26,796 bases of DNA from Phallusia fumigata. Its lineage: Eukaryota; Chordata; Ascidiacea; Phlebobranchia; Ascidiidae. Shown here piece after piece: positions 1 to 11,661 of this stretch; position 1 is the first letter of the stretch, and the number at the start of each line of letters is the position of its first letter. The position numbers and the translations under genes were made by a program. The stretch spans positions 1 through 26,796 of the forward strand of contig QXVZ01010966.1 of NCBI GenBank assembly GCA_008931825.1. Direction: 5' to 3'. The notes below the pieces were generated by a model that was given only the letters and a program-made list of their open reading frames with translations, made no database searches and was not told the DNA's origin.

Positions 1-95
1 CATGGAACAAACACACACTGGTGTAAAAAAATAAATGTTATGATAAAGCTAAAGTTTAACAATACGTTATAATACAAACATGGGTAAAAAATGTC

Positions 96-3000
96 TCAAT
101 CTGCAAATAATTTGCCGAGGACCTTGTTCTGAATTTTCTGCAAGAAAATGTGCAAGTTGATTAAGACCACCAATTGCAAGTAATAACATCGTTGTTGTTT
201 ACCTTCTTATAGATTTGTGCCTTCAATCGATTCGTGGCATATTCCCGTTGTCGCTCCTCCTCCTTTTTCCGTTTCACAACTTCAGGAAGTTGCTGATATT
301 TGTCCCTGGTTTCCTGAATAACTTGTCGCCTAGTCAGCTCTACGCGACGTTTAAAGGGAAGAGCTGTGAAGTCGAATTGTTTATTACAATCAAACATAAC
401 TTTAATAACCGTTCCAGTCGACTCTTCCTAACTTTGGACGCTAAAGCTTTTGGTTTTGACTGGATCCGACAAATGTATTTTTTACTTTAAAAAAAAGGTT
501 ATTCATGCTCGTGAAAAGGTGATTTGAATAGCAGCATTCGCTATTTGATTTGTAATCAAGCATTTTTCAGCGAATAAAAAGTATTGGCATACAGCACGTT
601 AGGAGCAGAATCTGTAGTCGAATAAGCATTACCTCCAAGTTGGGTGGGGACTAGGGACCCATACGCTTATACTTGCATATTGTAATAATTTTATGTTTTG
701 TATGCTATATATTGTAATAATAACTGGTCTATGTAGTAAAACTAATTTATAACTCTGTAGTACACGTGTAATGGAAATATGGAGAATGCCACACCTTTGG
801 TTTAAATCCAACTCATATTGCAACCTACCCAGAAGTGTATTTTAAAACACAGTCCCAGCAAGCTTGACACAGCTTTGGAACAACTAGCCATAATTTCATT
901 AACAAATCATGCTGGAAGGCAGTCCACTGCCGTTTTGCTAAACTTGCAGATGATTTCAATAACACATACCAGATGTGGATTTTGATTGTTTGCTGTTTTC
1001 AGATTTTACTCCAAACACACGTTGTCGCTCTTCAGCCCAAACCTGAAATTTAAATCTCATATTTGGATAGTTGGTATATTGCGTGGTATTTAAAAGCATC
1101 TATTTTGTGACTTTTCGTTAAATTCTCCATGCAAACCTACAGGTTAGACAACACCCTTAAGATGACGTAATCTACTTGTGCGACAATGAGGCTTATTACC
1201 TGTCTCTAGTTTTAGAGCTTTTAAAAACAGAGCCCTTCGAGGGAATTATTAGTGAAACGATTGTTAATTTTTTCACATCAAATCGCTTCGCCTTACTGTG
1301 CACAATCTCTATCCTGTTTCGCTGAACATACATTCACTGAAAACAGATGAGACAGGGGCACAGAGATATTTTGTTGCCACAAATTGTTTTACTTATCGCG
1401 TCAACTAGTATTTATTATCGTTTTGTCCACTCCCGTTAAAAAAGATACACCCTCTAGTCCACAGAACTACGGTAATATACAACACAACTATCCTGTTGTA
1501 GCACCGCTGTTTGCCTGGCAGCAAAACTCAGATGATTATGTCAAAAGCATAGCGTACGGGTTCGCGTGTCGTCACCAATGATTCGGTCGATTCGGCCGAA
1601 TGTATTCGGCTCTCTGTTTCGGTCCGAACATAAATATTCTGTTTCGGTCCGAACCAAATTAAGCCGATTCGGTGCAGAACTAATTATAAGTGTCAAAAAC
1701 AAACCTCTTGCAATCTTCTTTCCTCGGCGTTGATTGTTATTCGTCTTTGCCTTTCACGCGATTTTGAGACAAACTCGGGATGATTGCAACTTAAAGCCTC
1801 TTGCAAAGTGATTCGTACCAAACCCTCCTTATCTAAAAACAGTAAAACGCAACTTGTTCAAAATTTAAAATCTCCATGGTTACCACAGACTCGTATTCTC
1901 TTTCCCAATGAAAAGGAGAGCTTTCAAGAATCTGTCGTTAAGCACGGGGTTTGACATGTGCTAGTTGTTGAAAAAGCTACTCAGATCCATTTTGTTCATT
2001 AGTCAAACACTACTCAACCAAATACATCCCCAAACTGACCAGACTTCTCCTTATGTGTATCCATCCATGGCGCCTGATATTGAAATGGTTCATACCAAGC
2101 TAAACTCTCTCGAATCGGTATTTTTTCTGTAACATAGTTTAATTTGCGTTTAAACTTCAACGTATAATTTAGCAAACAAAACACTGCTTATTTTTATTGA
2201 ACCTTTAGGTTTTTCTGATTTCTTTTGATCCTTTGTAAAGTCCACATAGAAACTTGAAAACCGCTGACAATCTTGGGACTTTTTACCTGAAGGTTTAAAA
2301 TAAACTAATTTAATAGTTTGTGGCATCAGCTAACCACCTTCACAACAAAAGATTGTCATAAAATGCCACTTGATAGACTTGGATAAAAACTATAATATAA
2401 GGAAATTTCCCTGGTCCAGTGGTTTCCAACTTTTTGTAGTTATGGGCGCATTTTATAAATACATAAAGTCTGCAGATCTCCAAATAAAATTTATGAGCTT
2501 TGCATGACCACTAAATAGGACCAGAGTTATTGTTTGACTCATAAACCTATCAATCACTCCTGAGAAATGTGTAATCACAATATGTTTTTCAGCATTACAA
2601 TCTGCATTTGGCTACTATTCTATCCAACTCGGTTTTAAATTATACATGTTGTGATGTCACTTTAGGTTAATCTACAAACTACTAAGGTAGTTGACACTTA
2701 ACAGGTCAACTGTTGGGAGTATAAAGTCAAACAAAGCAATTTATACACCAAAATGACATGTTTTACAAAAATATCTGAATTTTATCCAATTCAGACATAA
2801 AACCTCTCCACTTGTAGCACAAACTACCATCTTTTGATGTCAACTTCACTCTGGCAAGCAGTTTAAACATACAAAACAAACAGCTAACTTTAAATACATA
2901 TTAAATCAGCAAGTATGCACAGAAAATAGAAAACATGCTGAAAGTCTGCAAAATATTTTGGTATTTTGGGGCAAGTAGAGTAACCACTGGGGATGGAGTC

Positions 3001-6000
3001 AAAGAAAGCTAGTGACAAACCACCATGACCATATCTACTATCTGTGAAAATCCAATTCAGCCAAACAAGCTGCAGTGTAGAAAAATGAACAAACAAACAG
3101 TGGGCACTTATAAACAAAAGCATGCAAACAATATGCAGCCCACCTGTAATAATCAGCCTTGATATGCATTTTTCTAACTGTATTGTAAGCCTACTTGCCT
3201 TGCTTTGTGCTGCGTTGTTGTTTCCTAGCTGGAGTATGAATGGTAATGGTATCATTTAAGGAATCATTTTCTTTATTTTCTGCAATAAATGAAGCTAGCA
3301 ATAAACTTAACAATGTTTTTTTAAGAGTGCATAAAATTTTTGTTGCACTTCACATATTTATCAGCTAACTCGACTGAAGTTAACAAATTACCTGTTGATA
3401 CACAAGCTTGCACTTGTTTAGATCTTCTTGGTTTATGCTTTGATGGAGTTGGCGATGGAAAATTTGTTGCAATGTCATGTGACATTACAGATAATTCCTC
3501 TTCAACATTTGCTTGAACTGACCTGTAAACGTCAATTTTTAACAACATTAATATGATGTTAATTTTTTTTAAATGATGTTTGTGCAAAAAAGTCAATAAT
3601 TACAAAAGCCTGTTAATTTTTTACAAATAATTTGTTTAAGCTCAGGTTTGCCACTTGAATGACTAAGATCACTAAGTACATGTATGTAACAGTTGACATT
3701 TATACCTGTCATGCAATACAACTCTTTTTGGAACAAGTTCACTTTTTTTGGGTTTCCTTTTGATTTTGACAATTGTTGGTTCACTACTTGAAACTTCTTC
3801 TACATATGTGACCTATCATAAAAAATACCAGTTGCATCAATTTACATGATCCATATTTTTGATGATTTTAAATCCATCCAAGCTAAATTTATTCTTCTTA
3901 TCATTTCGGATGTGCATACCTTTTTCTTTTTTAATGGAGCATGTCTTCTCACATGGACATAGCGTATGGTTTTACTTGCATCAGTGTCTGTTGAAGCAAT
4001 TGAACTGGCTTCTGGTAATATAAGCGGTGCATGTTTTTTTTCTGGTGTACTTGAGGAGATGACTCTAAAAAGTCAAAGTTTTTTACATCAAATTATTTCT
4101 GTTAAAGTTTTTCTACATCTCTCAACCAACCTTCTTTTGTCACTTTTTCTTCCTTCCTTTCTACTTTCATCCAACTTCTGTTTTTCAATTTTCTTTAGAA
4201 GTCGTTTCATAATTTGCTCTGCCTTACTTTCATCCACTCCCAAGACGTTCCTCACTGAATTTTGCTCTTTGACCACAGTTGTTTGTTGACTTGAGGGAAG
4301 CTCACAATACTCTGTACTGTCGCTATCACAAACTGCTGCATTGCTGTTTTGTGAAGTCTCATGCAAAACACTTAAGTTGGGTTGGCTTGTAGCAGGCCTA
4401 AATAAATCCCTACTAGGAGTTGAAACCTTTTGGGTTTTGTTGTCAGCCCGCTTTTTTTGTTGCAAAAGTTCGACAAGCTTTTTTAGAACTTGTTTTTGCA
4501 CATTTACATCGAGGGTGTGAAAATCATCCAGAGCACTGAGCAAGCTAGTCTTGGATTTGGAACTCTTTAGAACAACTCTATCATCTGAACTTGCTTCTTG
4601 ATAAAGCATGCGTCTATGCATATCAACATCACTTATCCTTGATCCAAGTGCAGAGGAATCATATTGGACAGAGGGAATCTGATTTTCTGTTGCTGATAGA
4701 TTTTGATAGGAATCATTATCCTCCACTTCAATACACAAAGATGATGGTGGGCCAGTTTGTTGCAATGGAGATCTTTGTTGCTGCTGATCTTTAGTTGGAT
4801 TTTGAACTTTAGGTTTGCTGTCCCTTGTAGTTGTTGCTGTTTTTTCTTTTGGATGCACAAGCCTAGCAGGTTCCTCTAACGTACTTGACTGAATAGTTTT
4901 TTGACGTAAATTAGTTTGTTCATCTGTAGGTTTTGTATCCACAGATTTTTGAGAACTTTTCTTGTCTGATGTAGGAATGTGGTCAAGCCCATCGTTGTCA
5001 TGGTATTTCTTTTCCTGTTCTTGCTTTCTCATCAACTCATCAAAAGTTGGTAAAACTTTATCCATTGCTTTGTATTGTTGTCTTTCAGGGGAAGACAACC
5101 AACCATGAACAGTAATTCTGTCCTGCAGCAGTGTCTTCTTTGGGCTTCGGGTTTTATCATAGGGTTTTTTTGCAGGTGATGTTTTGGGAGTTCTTCTTGG
5201 TGGACTAGGTGTTTCTAAAAAAACATCAAAATTTTTGATGTCACAATGTTATAAGGTCCAGTCTGGTCATGTTTCCTGGCCATATGCTTTCTAGACTTAA
5301 CCTTACAAATTGTTCTGCTTTAAACATTGTGGGTAATTAATGCAGTGCAAGTGTTTTACCAACATTTTTGCCTCATTGAAGGGCAATGGTTGTAACACAA
5401 CAACCACTTACTTCTGTGGCGTCTTTGTGGTTGCAGGTTGTGTTTATAAGATTGAGAGGGTGGTGATAATACACCACCAGACGGTTGAAATCCAAATTCT
5501 TGGACTAAATTATAACAAACAAAACATAGGCATGAAGCAAGCAAAGGAAATTAGATGTTTAAGTTTAGATATTTTACCTGAGTAGTCACCTCCTACTTTG
5601 GTAGGTGTGCTTGAGAATCTATGTGCTGGGATTGTTTCAAATGACTCTTGAACACCACGCAAAGCATCCCCTGAAATAAGAAAAAATGCAATTTAAACAA
5701 GAAATGTTGGATACATTTTTTGGGGCATGCAAATTTTATGATTTCTTGCCTTTTTTGTTGGTGCGAAGTTCACTCCTTTTTTCTTTGGGATGCTGCACTC
5801 GAGGACTATTTTCATTATTGTGAGGAAGCAAAATTTGGGACTTTGTAAGACTGTCAACAAACAATGCAGCTTAAACTTATCTCATTGATATTTTTGCTAA
5901 TGTACATGTGAACATTATATTCTAAAAACAGAACCGCATGATTATTAGCATCATTTTAGTTGAAAGAATCAGGATACACAGATTCTATTATAAGTCTATC

Positions 6001-9000
6001 ATTAAAACAAACTCAACAGATTTGGTAACTTTGGCTGTTCAATTTTATGAAGACATTTAAAATCTACCTGCCACAATGTTCTGCTGCATGATGGGATGCA
6101 GAATCCTCAGTTCGAAATGATGAAATCCTTATGTCCTGATCCTTTAAAATACACAGATGTGTCAAAACATGAAACAATAAATTACAGGATAGGTTTGGTA
6201 TTTTTTACTAAGTTGAATGAAAAAATATTTGCACAAGGCTGACAACAAACCTTTGAACTTTCCATTTTCCAATCAAGAGTCACTGCAAAATACATTAAAA
6301 TTACACTACAAAACTTCAATCAACATTTTTAAACTTGAAAAGCAATAAATGTCTTACAATGTGTGTTGTCTGAAGTTTTATGGTCCATAAACATATTTAA
6401 AGGTGCTGCATCATTTCCAACATGGAAGTCACTACTGCCACCACCAAGCTCTGTTTCTCTTCCGTCATGTAACTGTCATTTTTAAAAAAAGTTTGATTAC
6501 TTTATGCCTAACTTAAAAAGAATATCATGCAGTTCATAAGACACAGCTTACACTTTGCAATTTCTTAGTTTCTTCGTCAACTGCAGAAAACACACTTCTG
6601 GAAAAATCAGGAATACCAGGGATTGTTTCACTGTGCGATTGTTCAGTTCTTACTGTATTTTGTATAACTGAGTGGGATATTTGTGGAGTTTTCGCTGTTT
6701 CATGCATTGGCCTATATGTTCTGTTGGACTGTTGAGTGCTTACAGAATAAATGCTTGTAGGTTTGCTTTCAACAATGCTTGTAGGTTTGCTTTGTTTACT
6801 CAAATTTGGAACATCATTGTGCTGAAGTTGAGATGTTTGGGGTACTGCTGTTAATGATCCTGTGCAAACTTCTTCAGTAAAAAGAACCGGAGTTAAGGCC
6901 GCCTTTTCCTTTTCAAATTCAGCTCTGATTCTTGCTAAAAGTGTATTATTGAGAGAAACATCTGAAGCGCTTTCACTTACATCCTCATCTTTTCGAACTT
7001 CTGTCTCTTGATTCAGACCCCCTGAAGGAAGGAATTGGCGAACATACTTCCACAAATCAGTTTGTTCAAAATTCTCAATCACTTGACTGAGATTGACTTG
7101 GTTTGCCTCTTGGTTTTCATTTTGTTGATCCACTTCTTCCTGGAGCAAAGCTTTAACTTGCATTGCAAGGGAATCGACACTGCTTGCAAAGCTTGCATCT
7201 GATCTTCCAACCCCATATGAGGGAGCACACATTGATGAGCCAACCTGCTGTCTAGAGATAGATTCAGACAGGACACACTTAATTCGGGCTAAAATTGATT
7301 CATCTGCCAAGCTGTCTTCATCAGTTTTGTTTCCAGTAACAGATTCATTATTCGCTACATGCTCTGTCAGCTCCATATTTGGAGTCTCCAAACCTGAGGA
7401 TTCTTGAAGAGTAATTGGCTTCGCAGCTTCTAGTGATTTTTTCTCACTGTATTTTGCAAGGGAACTAACAGGTCCCAGAAGGTTACCAGCAGTGCTGACA
7501 ACTGGTGGACTCATCCCTTCTGGTTCACTTCTTTTAACATTTTTACAATCGACAGAAACAATATTTGAATGTGATAGCAAATTTACAGCAGAAGTGTCCA
7601 CAGTCACACTACTTAACACAGAAGATGTTTTTGGGTGTTCCTGAGTAGGGGCTACTGCACCAGCTTTAACAAGGCCTGATGCTGCAGCAATGCGGTTTAA
7701 ATAATCAACATCCACTAAAGGAGAAGGTGAACTAACTTGACCCTGTGGAATTACACTTCCAGCAACAAGGGGAGATATAGTTGGTTCACCTGTTTTTTTC
7801 TCAATGTATGTTTGCAGTTGTTTTAGGTTTTCTTCATCTATTGGGAATTGAGGTGTTGTAGGATTTGATCCAAAATGATACTGCACATTTCCACTAATGG
7901 GCGCCTCGCTTTTAACTTTTCTATCTTCAGTTAAAGTCGAAGGATGCTGAGAGGGTATAGAAGTGCCAGCCATTGTAGATGGAGGAACCAAGGCTTCTTT
8001 TGGTGAAATGTTATTTTTGTCCAAAAGTCTCATGTTGTTTAGTCGCCGAATAATGTCTGGCGGGATATCAACTGTTTCTGGCAAGTCCCCATATTCAGTG
8101 CTTTTTGAAGTGTTTAAACTGCCAAAAGGATCACTCTGTCGGGAAAGGCAACTTATTATTTTGTCCATGTCTGTTTCCAAGGGTGGTAGAGTTTGCTTCA
8201 GCATTTCTGGTACATTTTGAATTACTATGTCACTTTTATCAACAGACCCCAGCGTGTGAAAAGTAGAATCCTGGTCATGTATGTCAGGTTTGGACATAGA
8301 TGCATTTTCAGGAGGATCAATCAGGTATTCACTATCAGTGTTGGAGTTGATAGTTACGCGATCTAAATCTTCACAACTTTTTACTTCATATTCATCATCT
8401 AACAGATCTTGTACGCGTTGTGCTAATGAATCATCTTTTTCCAGTATATTTGAAAGTTGCTCCATTGTCAATGGCTCTTCAACAATCCTTGAATAGTCCT
8501 CTGGATTGCTGTTCAGCTTTTCTGCATTTGATTTCTGTGGTTCTAAATTGGCTGTCACATGCAAGTCCTTGCTTTTATCCAATAAGGCTGATTTTGGAAT
8601 CGTTGAAGATTCTGCTTCATCACCAGTTTCTTCTGGAAGGTTAGATCCCCTTTCAAAATTATTCTGGCCCAGCAATTGTATCATGGGGTTTGTTGACCCT
8701 AATAATAAAATTCTCCACTTTAAATGCTGATATCCCAAACAATACATGGTCAATGTTATTGTTTTTAACTTTTTTATTGAATGCTTCAGAAATATAGAAT
8801 ACAGACTACAGTTACCTGTTACACTTTGTCTTGTTGTTACATTGATGGGCAGCTCATTCATGTTCCCACTAACTGTCATCTAAAATATTTAAAGCAGTAA
8901 TGCCAAATGCTACTAATGTTATCATATAATTTTGGCACAACAAACATATTTAGGAACTTATCAAAATACCTCCAACCACCAGGTACACTACTGCCCCTAG

Positions 9001-9607
9001 TCATAATTTTCAAGGAATGACAAACTCACTTTCTTATGAACCCTATGTCACATAAAGTGTAGCTGCAGTGCGTTTAACCTTGATCCACTAATTATACCCT
9101 TCATACTTCGTGTCACACAGCTATTTCTGACTTACTGATTGTTTAAGTGCTTTTGTGTTGCTGTAATTTTACAAAGTGAGTTAAATCTTAATGCAACCCA
9201 TTTCATCACAACATAAGCTTTATGTGTTCAAAGAAACTGTCTCACATTACACAACTAGATTTATTTTTGCAACAATAAATATAGCAATTTCGGCAGATTC
9301 ACACAGTTTTAACAACAAACAAATGTAAACAGACCTTATCTGAAACTCACCTGAGATGAGGGCTCTCCTTGCAAGGTATTCCATTCTTTCTCAAAGGTTG
9401 GTTGCAACTCAAACCACTGATTTCCTTGTGACTAAAAAAAGTTTCTATTAGGTTGAAAGCACATCATATTCATTATCTTAACAAATTTGAATAGTCAAAT
9501 TAACATACCTCCTCTGCTGTTTGCTTTATACATTGTCCAAGTGAAAGTGCACTGGTAACCGATGCTGCTGTGTTAGCTACACTTGTATCAAATGAGGATT
9601 CTGACAT
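96..9607 (-). CDS. ALMS1: ALMS1 orthologue (Alstrom syndrome protein), complete 21-exon gene
   Basis: Centrosome and basal-body protein needed for cilium maintenance (known for the family). Exons in transcript order: 9607-9509, 9431-9351, 8879-8816, 8698-6552, 6472-6358, 6282-6251, 6141-6068, 5850-5750, 5670-5578, 5504-5412, 5214-4131, 4064-3920, 3812-3706, 3522-3392, 3279-3199, 2286-2203, 2126-2040, 1832-1705, 1042-970, 423-203, 137-96. They sum to 5,082 nt, 1,693 residues plus TGA, and every phase agrees. The C-terminus carries the ALMS motif: AWYEP (1520-1524), TLQEAL (about 1548), QLPEV (1651-1655), then RLKAQIYKK and a final KVLGK, matching vertebrate ALMS1 ends in order. Residues 588-602 (SSVDSLAMQVKALLQ) match another conserved ALMS1 segment. 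The rest is Ser/Thr/Gln-rich and probably disordered. It is much shorter than human ALMS1 (about 4,170) and the vertebrate tandem-repeat array is absent. The start is the first ATG, 9607-9605. The paralogues CEP295 and C10orf90 share the motif, but the SSVDSLA segment favours ALMS1. Confidence 0.92.
424..1704 (-). other. Two introns near the 3' end of ALMS1, with a short TTCGGT-rich repeat
   Basis: Intron 1704-1043 (662 nt) and intron 969-424 (546 nt) hold no recognisable gene. The only structured part is the TTCGG-rich segment at about 1578-1673, reported separately. Confidence 0.6.
1578..1673. repeat. TTCGG-rich repeat segment inside an ALMS1 intron
   Basis: The 17-mer TCTGTTTCGGTCCGAAC occurs twice, at 1613-1629 and 1638-1654 (period 25). 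It is flanked by ATTCGGTCGATTCGGCCGAAT and CCGATTCGGTG. TTCGGNCCGAA is itself palindromic. This may be a fragment of a mobile-element end; no target duplication or complete inverted repeats could be defined. Confidence 0.4.
2287..3198 (-). other. ALMS1: GC-AG intron in ALMS1 (intron 15)
   Basis: The donor reads AAG|GCAAGT on the minus strand, a textbook GC donor with a strong match to U1, and the acceptor is CCTTCAG. Using it joins residues ...STKQ to GKKSQ in phase 1 on both sides. The nearest GT four bases on (GTAGGC) would change the phase and break the frame. At 912 nt it is the longest intron of the gene, and it holds a hAT-like terminal fragment. Confidence 0.8.
2417..2520 (+). mobile_element. 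Probable hAT-type transposon end fragment in an ALMS1 intron
   Basis: The sequence starts CAGTGGTTTCCAACTTTTTG, which looks like the terminal inverted repeat of many animal hAT elements (CAGTGGTTCNCAACCTTTTT). It continues with sequence of the same character. No matching opposite end (reading TTGGNAACCACTG) was found in the intron, so this is probably a truncated copy. The end coordinate is approximate. Confidence 0.4.
4131..5214 (-). other. ALMS1: Second large exon of ALMS1 (residues 967-1328)
   Basis: This 1,084-nt exon runs from the acceptor at 5215 (a run of eight T then AG) to a GTTGGT donor at 4130, phase 1 in and phase 2 out. It is proline- and lysine-rich at first (TPSPPRRTPKTSP), then has WLSSPERQQYKAMDK and PTFDELMRKQEQEKKY. 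Further on come a possible helix (LDDFHTLDVNVQKQVLKKL), a Lys/Gln-rich stretch and a basic segment KIEKQKLDESRKEGRKSDKR. No ATG is needed: the reading frame enters from the upstream exon through the acceptor. Confidence 0.85.
5671..5749 (-). other. ALMS1: GC-AG intron in ALMS1 (intron 8)
   Basis: The donor reads AAAAAG|GCAAGA and the acceptor TTATTTCAG. It is a 79-nt intron, and phase 1 matches on both sides (RTNKK to GDALRG). No GT in the next 20 bases would serve as a donor. Confidence 0.75.
6552..8698 (-). other. ALMS1: Large central exon of ALMS1 (residues 82-797) with repeated SLAxxV motif
   Basis: This 2,147-nt exon runs from an ATTATTAG acceptor at 8699 to a GTAAGC donor at 6551, phase 1 in and phase 0 out. 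Its product is acidic and Ser/Thr/Gln-rich. It contains four short helical-looking copies of one pattern: SLAQRVQDLL (residues 172-181), SILARIKCVL (549-558), SLAMQVKALL (591-600) and TLLARIRAEF (667-676). The third copy, with its SSVD lead-in, is the one conserved in vertebrate ALMS1. Residues 629-640 include QTDLWKYVRQFL, another candidate conserved helix. Confidence 0.85.
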
Positions 9608-9955
9608 ATTAAACCAATGAAATCAAACATACAAAGTACACCGCACAATCTAAAAATGCAAGTATCTGATCCGTACGCAATACTTGTAATCATAAGAACA
9701 TTGCATAAAATTAGGCAAAAACGAATTGTTGGTTATTATTTATGTTTGTAAATCCCAAGAAATTGCGAAAGAAAAACACGTTTCGCATCTTATCAGGTTT
9801 AAACAGAAGGACTTTTTGTTCACAACATCAGTCGACAGTCACCATCACAGAACAACAATACCACAGCCTAAAATTTGTGTTTGGGTTTTCCTTTTCAAAG
9901 CACGGCGGTTGAAACTTTTGACCCCAACTTTACCAATCCTATAGAGGTGCATTAA

Positions 9956-9963
9956 TGACGTCA
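9956..9963. promoter_or_regulatory. CRE/ATF palindrome upstream of ALMS1
   Basis: A perfect TGACGTCA lies about 350 bp upstream of the ALMS1 start codon. This is the consensus full site for CREB/ATF-type bZIP factors. The position suits a proximal promoter element, but one 8-mer is weak evidence. Confidence 0.3.
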
Positions 9964-11651
9964 TGTTAAACCGTTTTTTTCTGCAAATATTTACAAATTT
10001 TACGAAAAAGGCCTTGCAACACGCTTCATGCTTACAACATATGACATAAAAAATACCGATTATTTTAAAGCAAACTTCAAGATCCGGTTTTAGATAAAAA
10101 TGTCTCTTGTCGGTAGAATTGCCAACCGTCCTTTATTTCAAAGAACAATCCTTTATTTAGCTCTGTTTGTCCCTGTGCTTTATTGAGATTTGAAATGACA
10201 CTAATTGTCCTTTATTTAAATCATTTTGACTGGTGGTTCAATTTCTGAACTGAGACTCTAAGAACCAAAACAAATCCAGCGTATTGCAAAACACGAAGTA
10301 AAATCGAGCCGTATTTTGTTACGAAAGAAATGTATGGGAGAAAATTTTTAACAGTAGTGCCAATGTTTCATGTTGTAATCAGATCAAAATAAGAATTAAA
10401 GTGTGCTTATTAATCAAATTTTTATGTCCTTTATTGTAGCTTAACAGACTTGCCAACCCTGCTTATCGAAGGAATAGCGAATAAAGTGGACCTGTAAATA
10501 GAATAAACACAAGTGATAATTTGGTTAAAAATTGTTGTCTTCGCGAAAAAGTTTATGCGATTTTAATGCCAACCTGACAACACACATAGAAAACCTGATT
10601 GCTAGAAAGTGCGATATTTATTGTCACCGCTCGGTGGCATTACTGTGCAAAACTGCGAATGTCGAAAAGTTTGTGAAGCAATTTTTTTGACAGTAAAATT
10701 ATCGAAATAGCAAAATATATCTTTTATTTACGCTATTAACGGGTGTACATGATAAAAGTAATTTAATACATTACTGGCAACACAATACAACCAACAAGCG
10801 TTCACATGCACTCCTTTTTAGATCAAGGTGTGTAAATAAAAAGGACATTAAATTAAATTATCTGCTTAGATTTGTTCATTTTATTTGATAGGTTGGCATA
10901 ATTTGTTCATCCAGTAAGACATTTTTATTAAATTTGATAAGATAACCAGAAACATATTACAATTAAAATTTTGACCACAAATTATAACGTTTAATAGCAG
11001 TGTGGCAAACTGAGAACATATGGTGCCCAATCATGTATTATCACGACGTGTAAACATGGTGGTAAAATCCTATCGGTATTTTGTCACAATTAGTGACAGA
11101 TCATATTTAAAAACACATCGTTGCCACGTCACTTTTACAGTCGAACCGAGAAAAACTGAAGGTCATTAGTCGTGTTAGGGTAAATGTGACAACAATCACA
11201 CTATTGTTTTGAAGTTATTTTAGCGACGAACGTTCAAGAATCACTTGACGAATGGGAATGCGATAAAAAGCCTCCAAGAATATCTTGCATGTTTTTTCGC
11301 TTCTCGCACAGTAGTTCACTTGTTTGAAGAGATAATATGCTTTCTTTCGCGCGTCATAATGTCGTCGTGAGTGCGTTCAAATGGTGCGTTAGACCGTGAC
11401 AGGGGTGCACAGATTGAAATGTGTTTTATGTTCGCGAAGAAAAGCTTCTCACAAATGCAACCGTCTCAACTGAAAGGGTGTGTTTGCCGAAGAGGGCAAA
11501 GTTAAACTGTGCAAGCAAAACGTGGAAACTTTATAACCCCTGTCGCAGAGGCCAATCACTAATGTCCTGCATTGCGAGGGGTATAATTGGCTCCGAAATC
11601 ACGCGTGGTTATGCTTCACTTTCATGACACCACTTGACAGTTGGTGACCCC

Positions 11652-11661
11652 GTGACGTCAC
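11652..11661. promoter_or_regulatory. Second perfect CRE palindrome
   Basis: GTGACGTCAC, a 10-bp palindrome containing the full CREB/ATF site, lies in the gene-free stretch about 2 kb upstream of ALMS1. Its function is unknown. Confidence 0.25.

Larger units (their letters stand above)
96..2126 (-). other. ALMS1: ALMS motif coding exons (last five exons of the ALMS1 gene)
   Basis: Exons 2126-2040, 1832-1705, 1042-970, 423-203 and 137-96 encode residues 1511-1693. In order they give AWYEPFQYQAPW, then TLQEAL with PEFVSKSRERQRR, then AEERRLQE, then RRQVIQETRDKYQQLPEV, KKEEERQREY, RLKAQIYKK and KVLGKLFAD-stop. Vertebrate ALMS1 shows the same order: W[FY]xP, PWREP, TLQE, FISRS, QLPEV, RLRAQ and LLGRK. 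The motif is associated with centriole and basal-body targeting in this family. The tiny last exon (13 residues plus stop) lies behind a clear TTTTCTTGCAG acceptor. The weakest join is the 424/423 acceptor (see findings). Confidence 0.93.
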
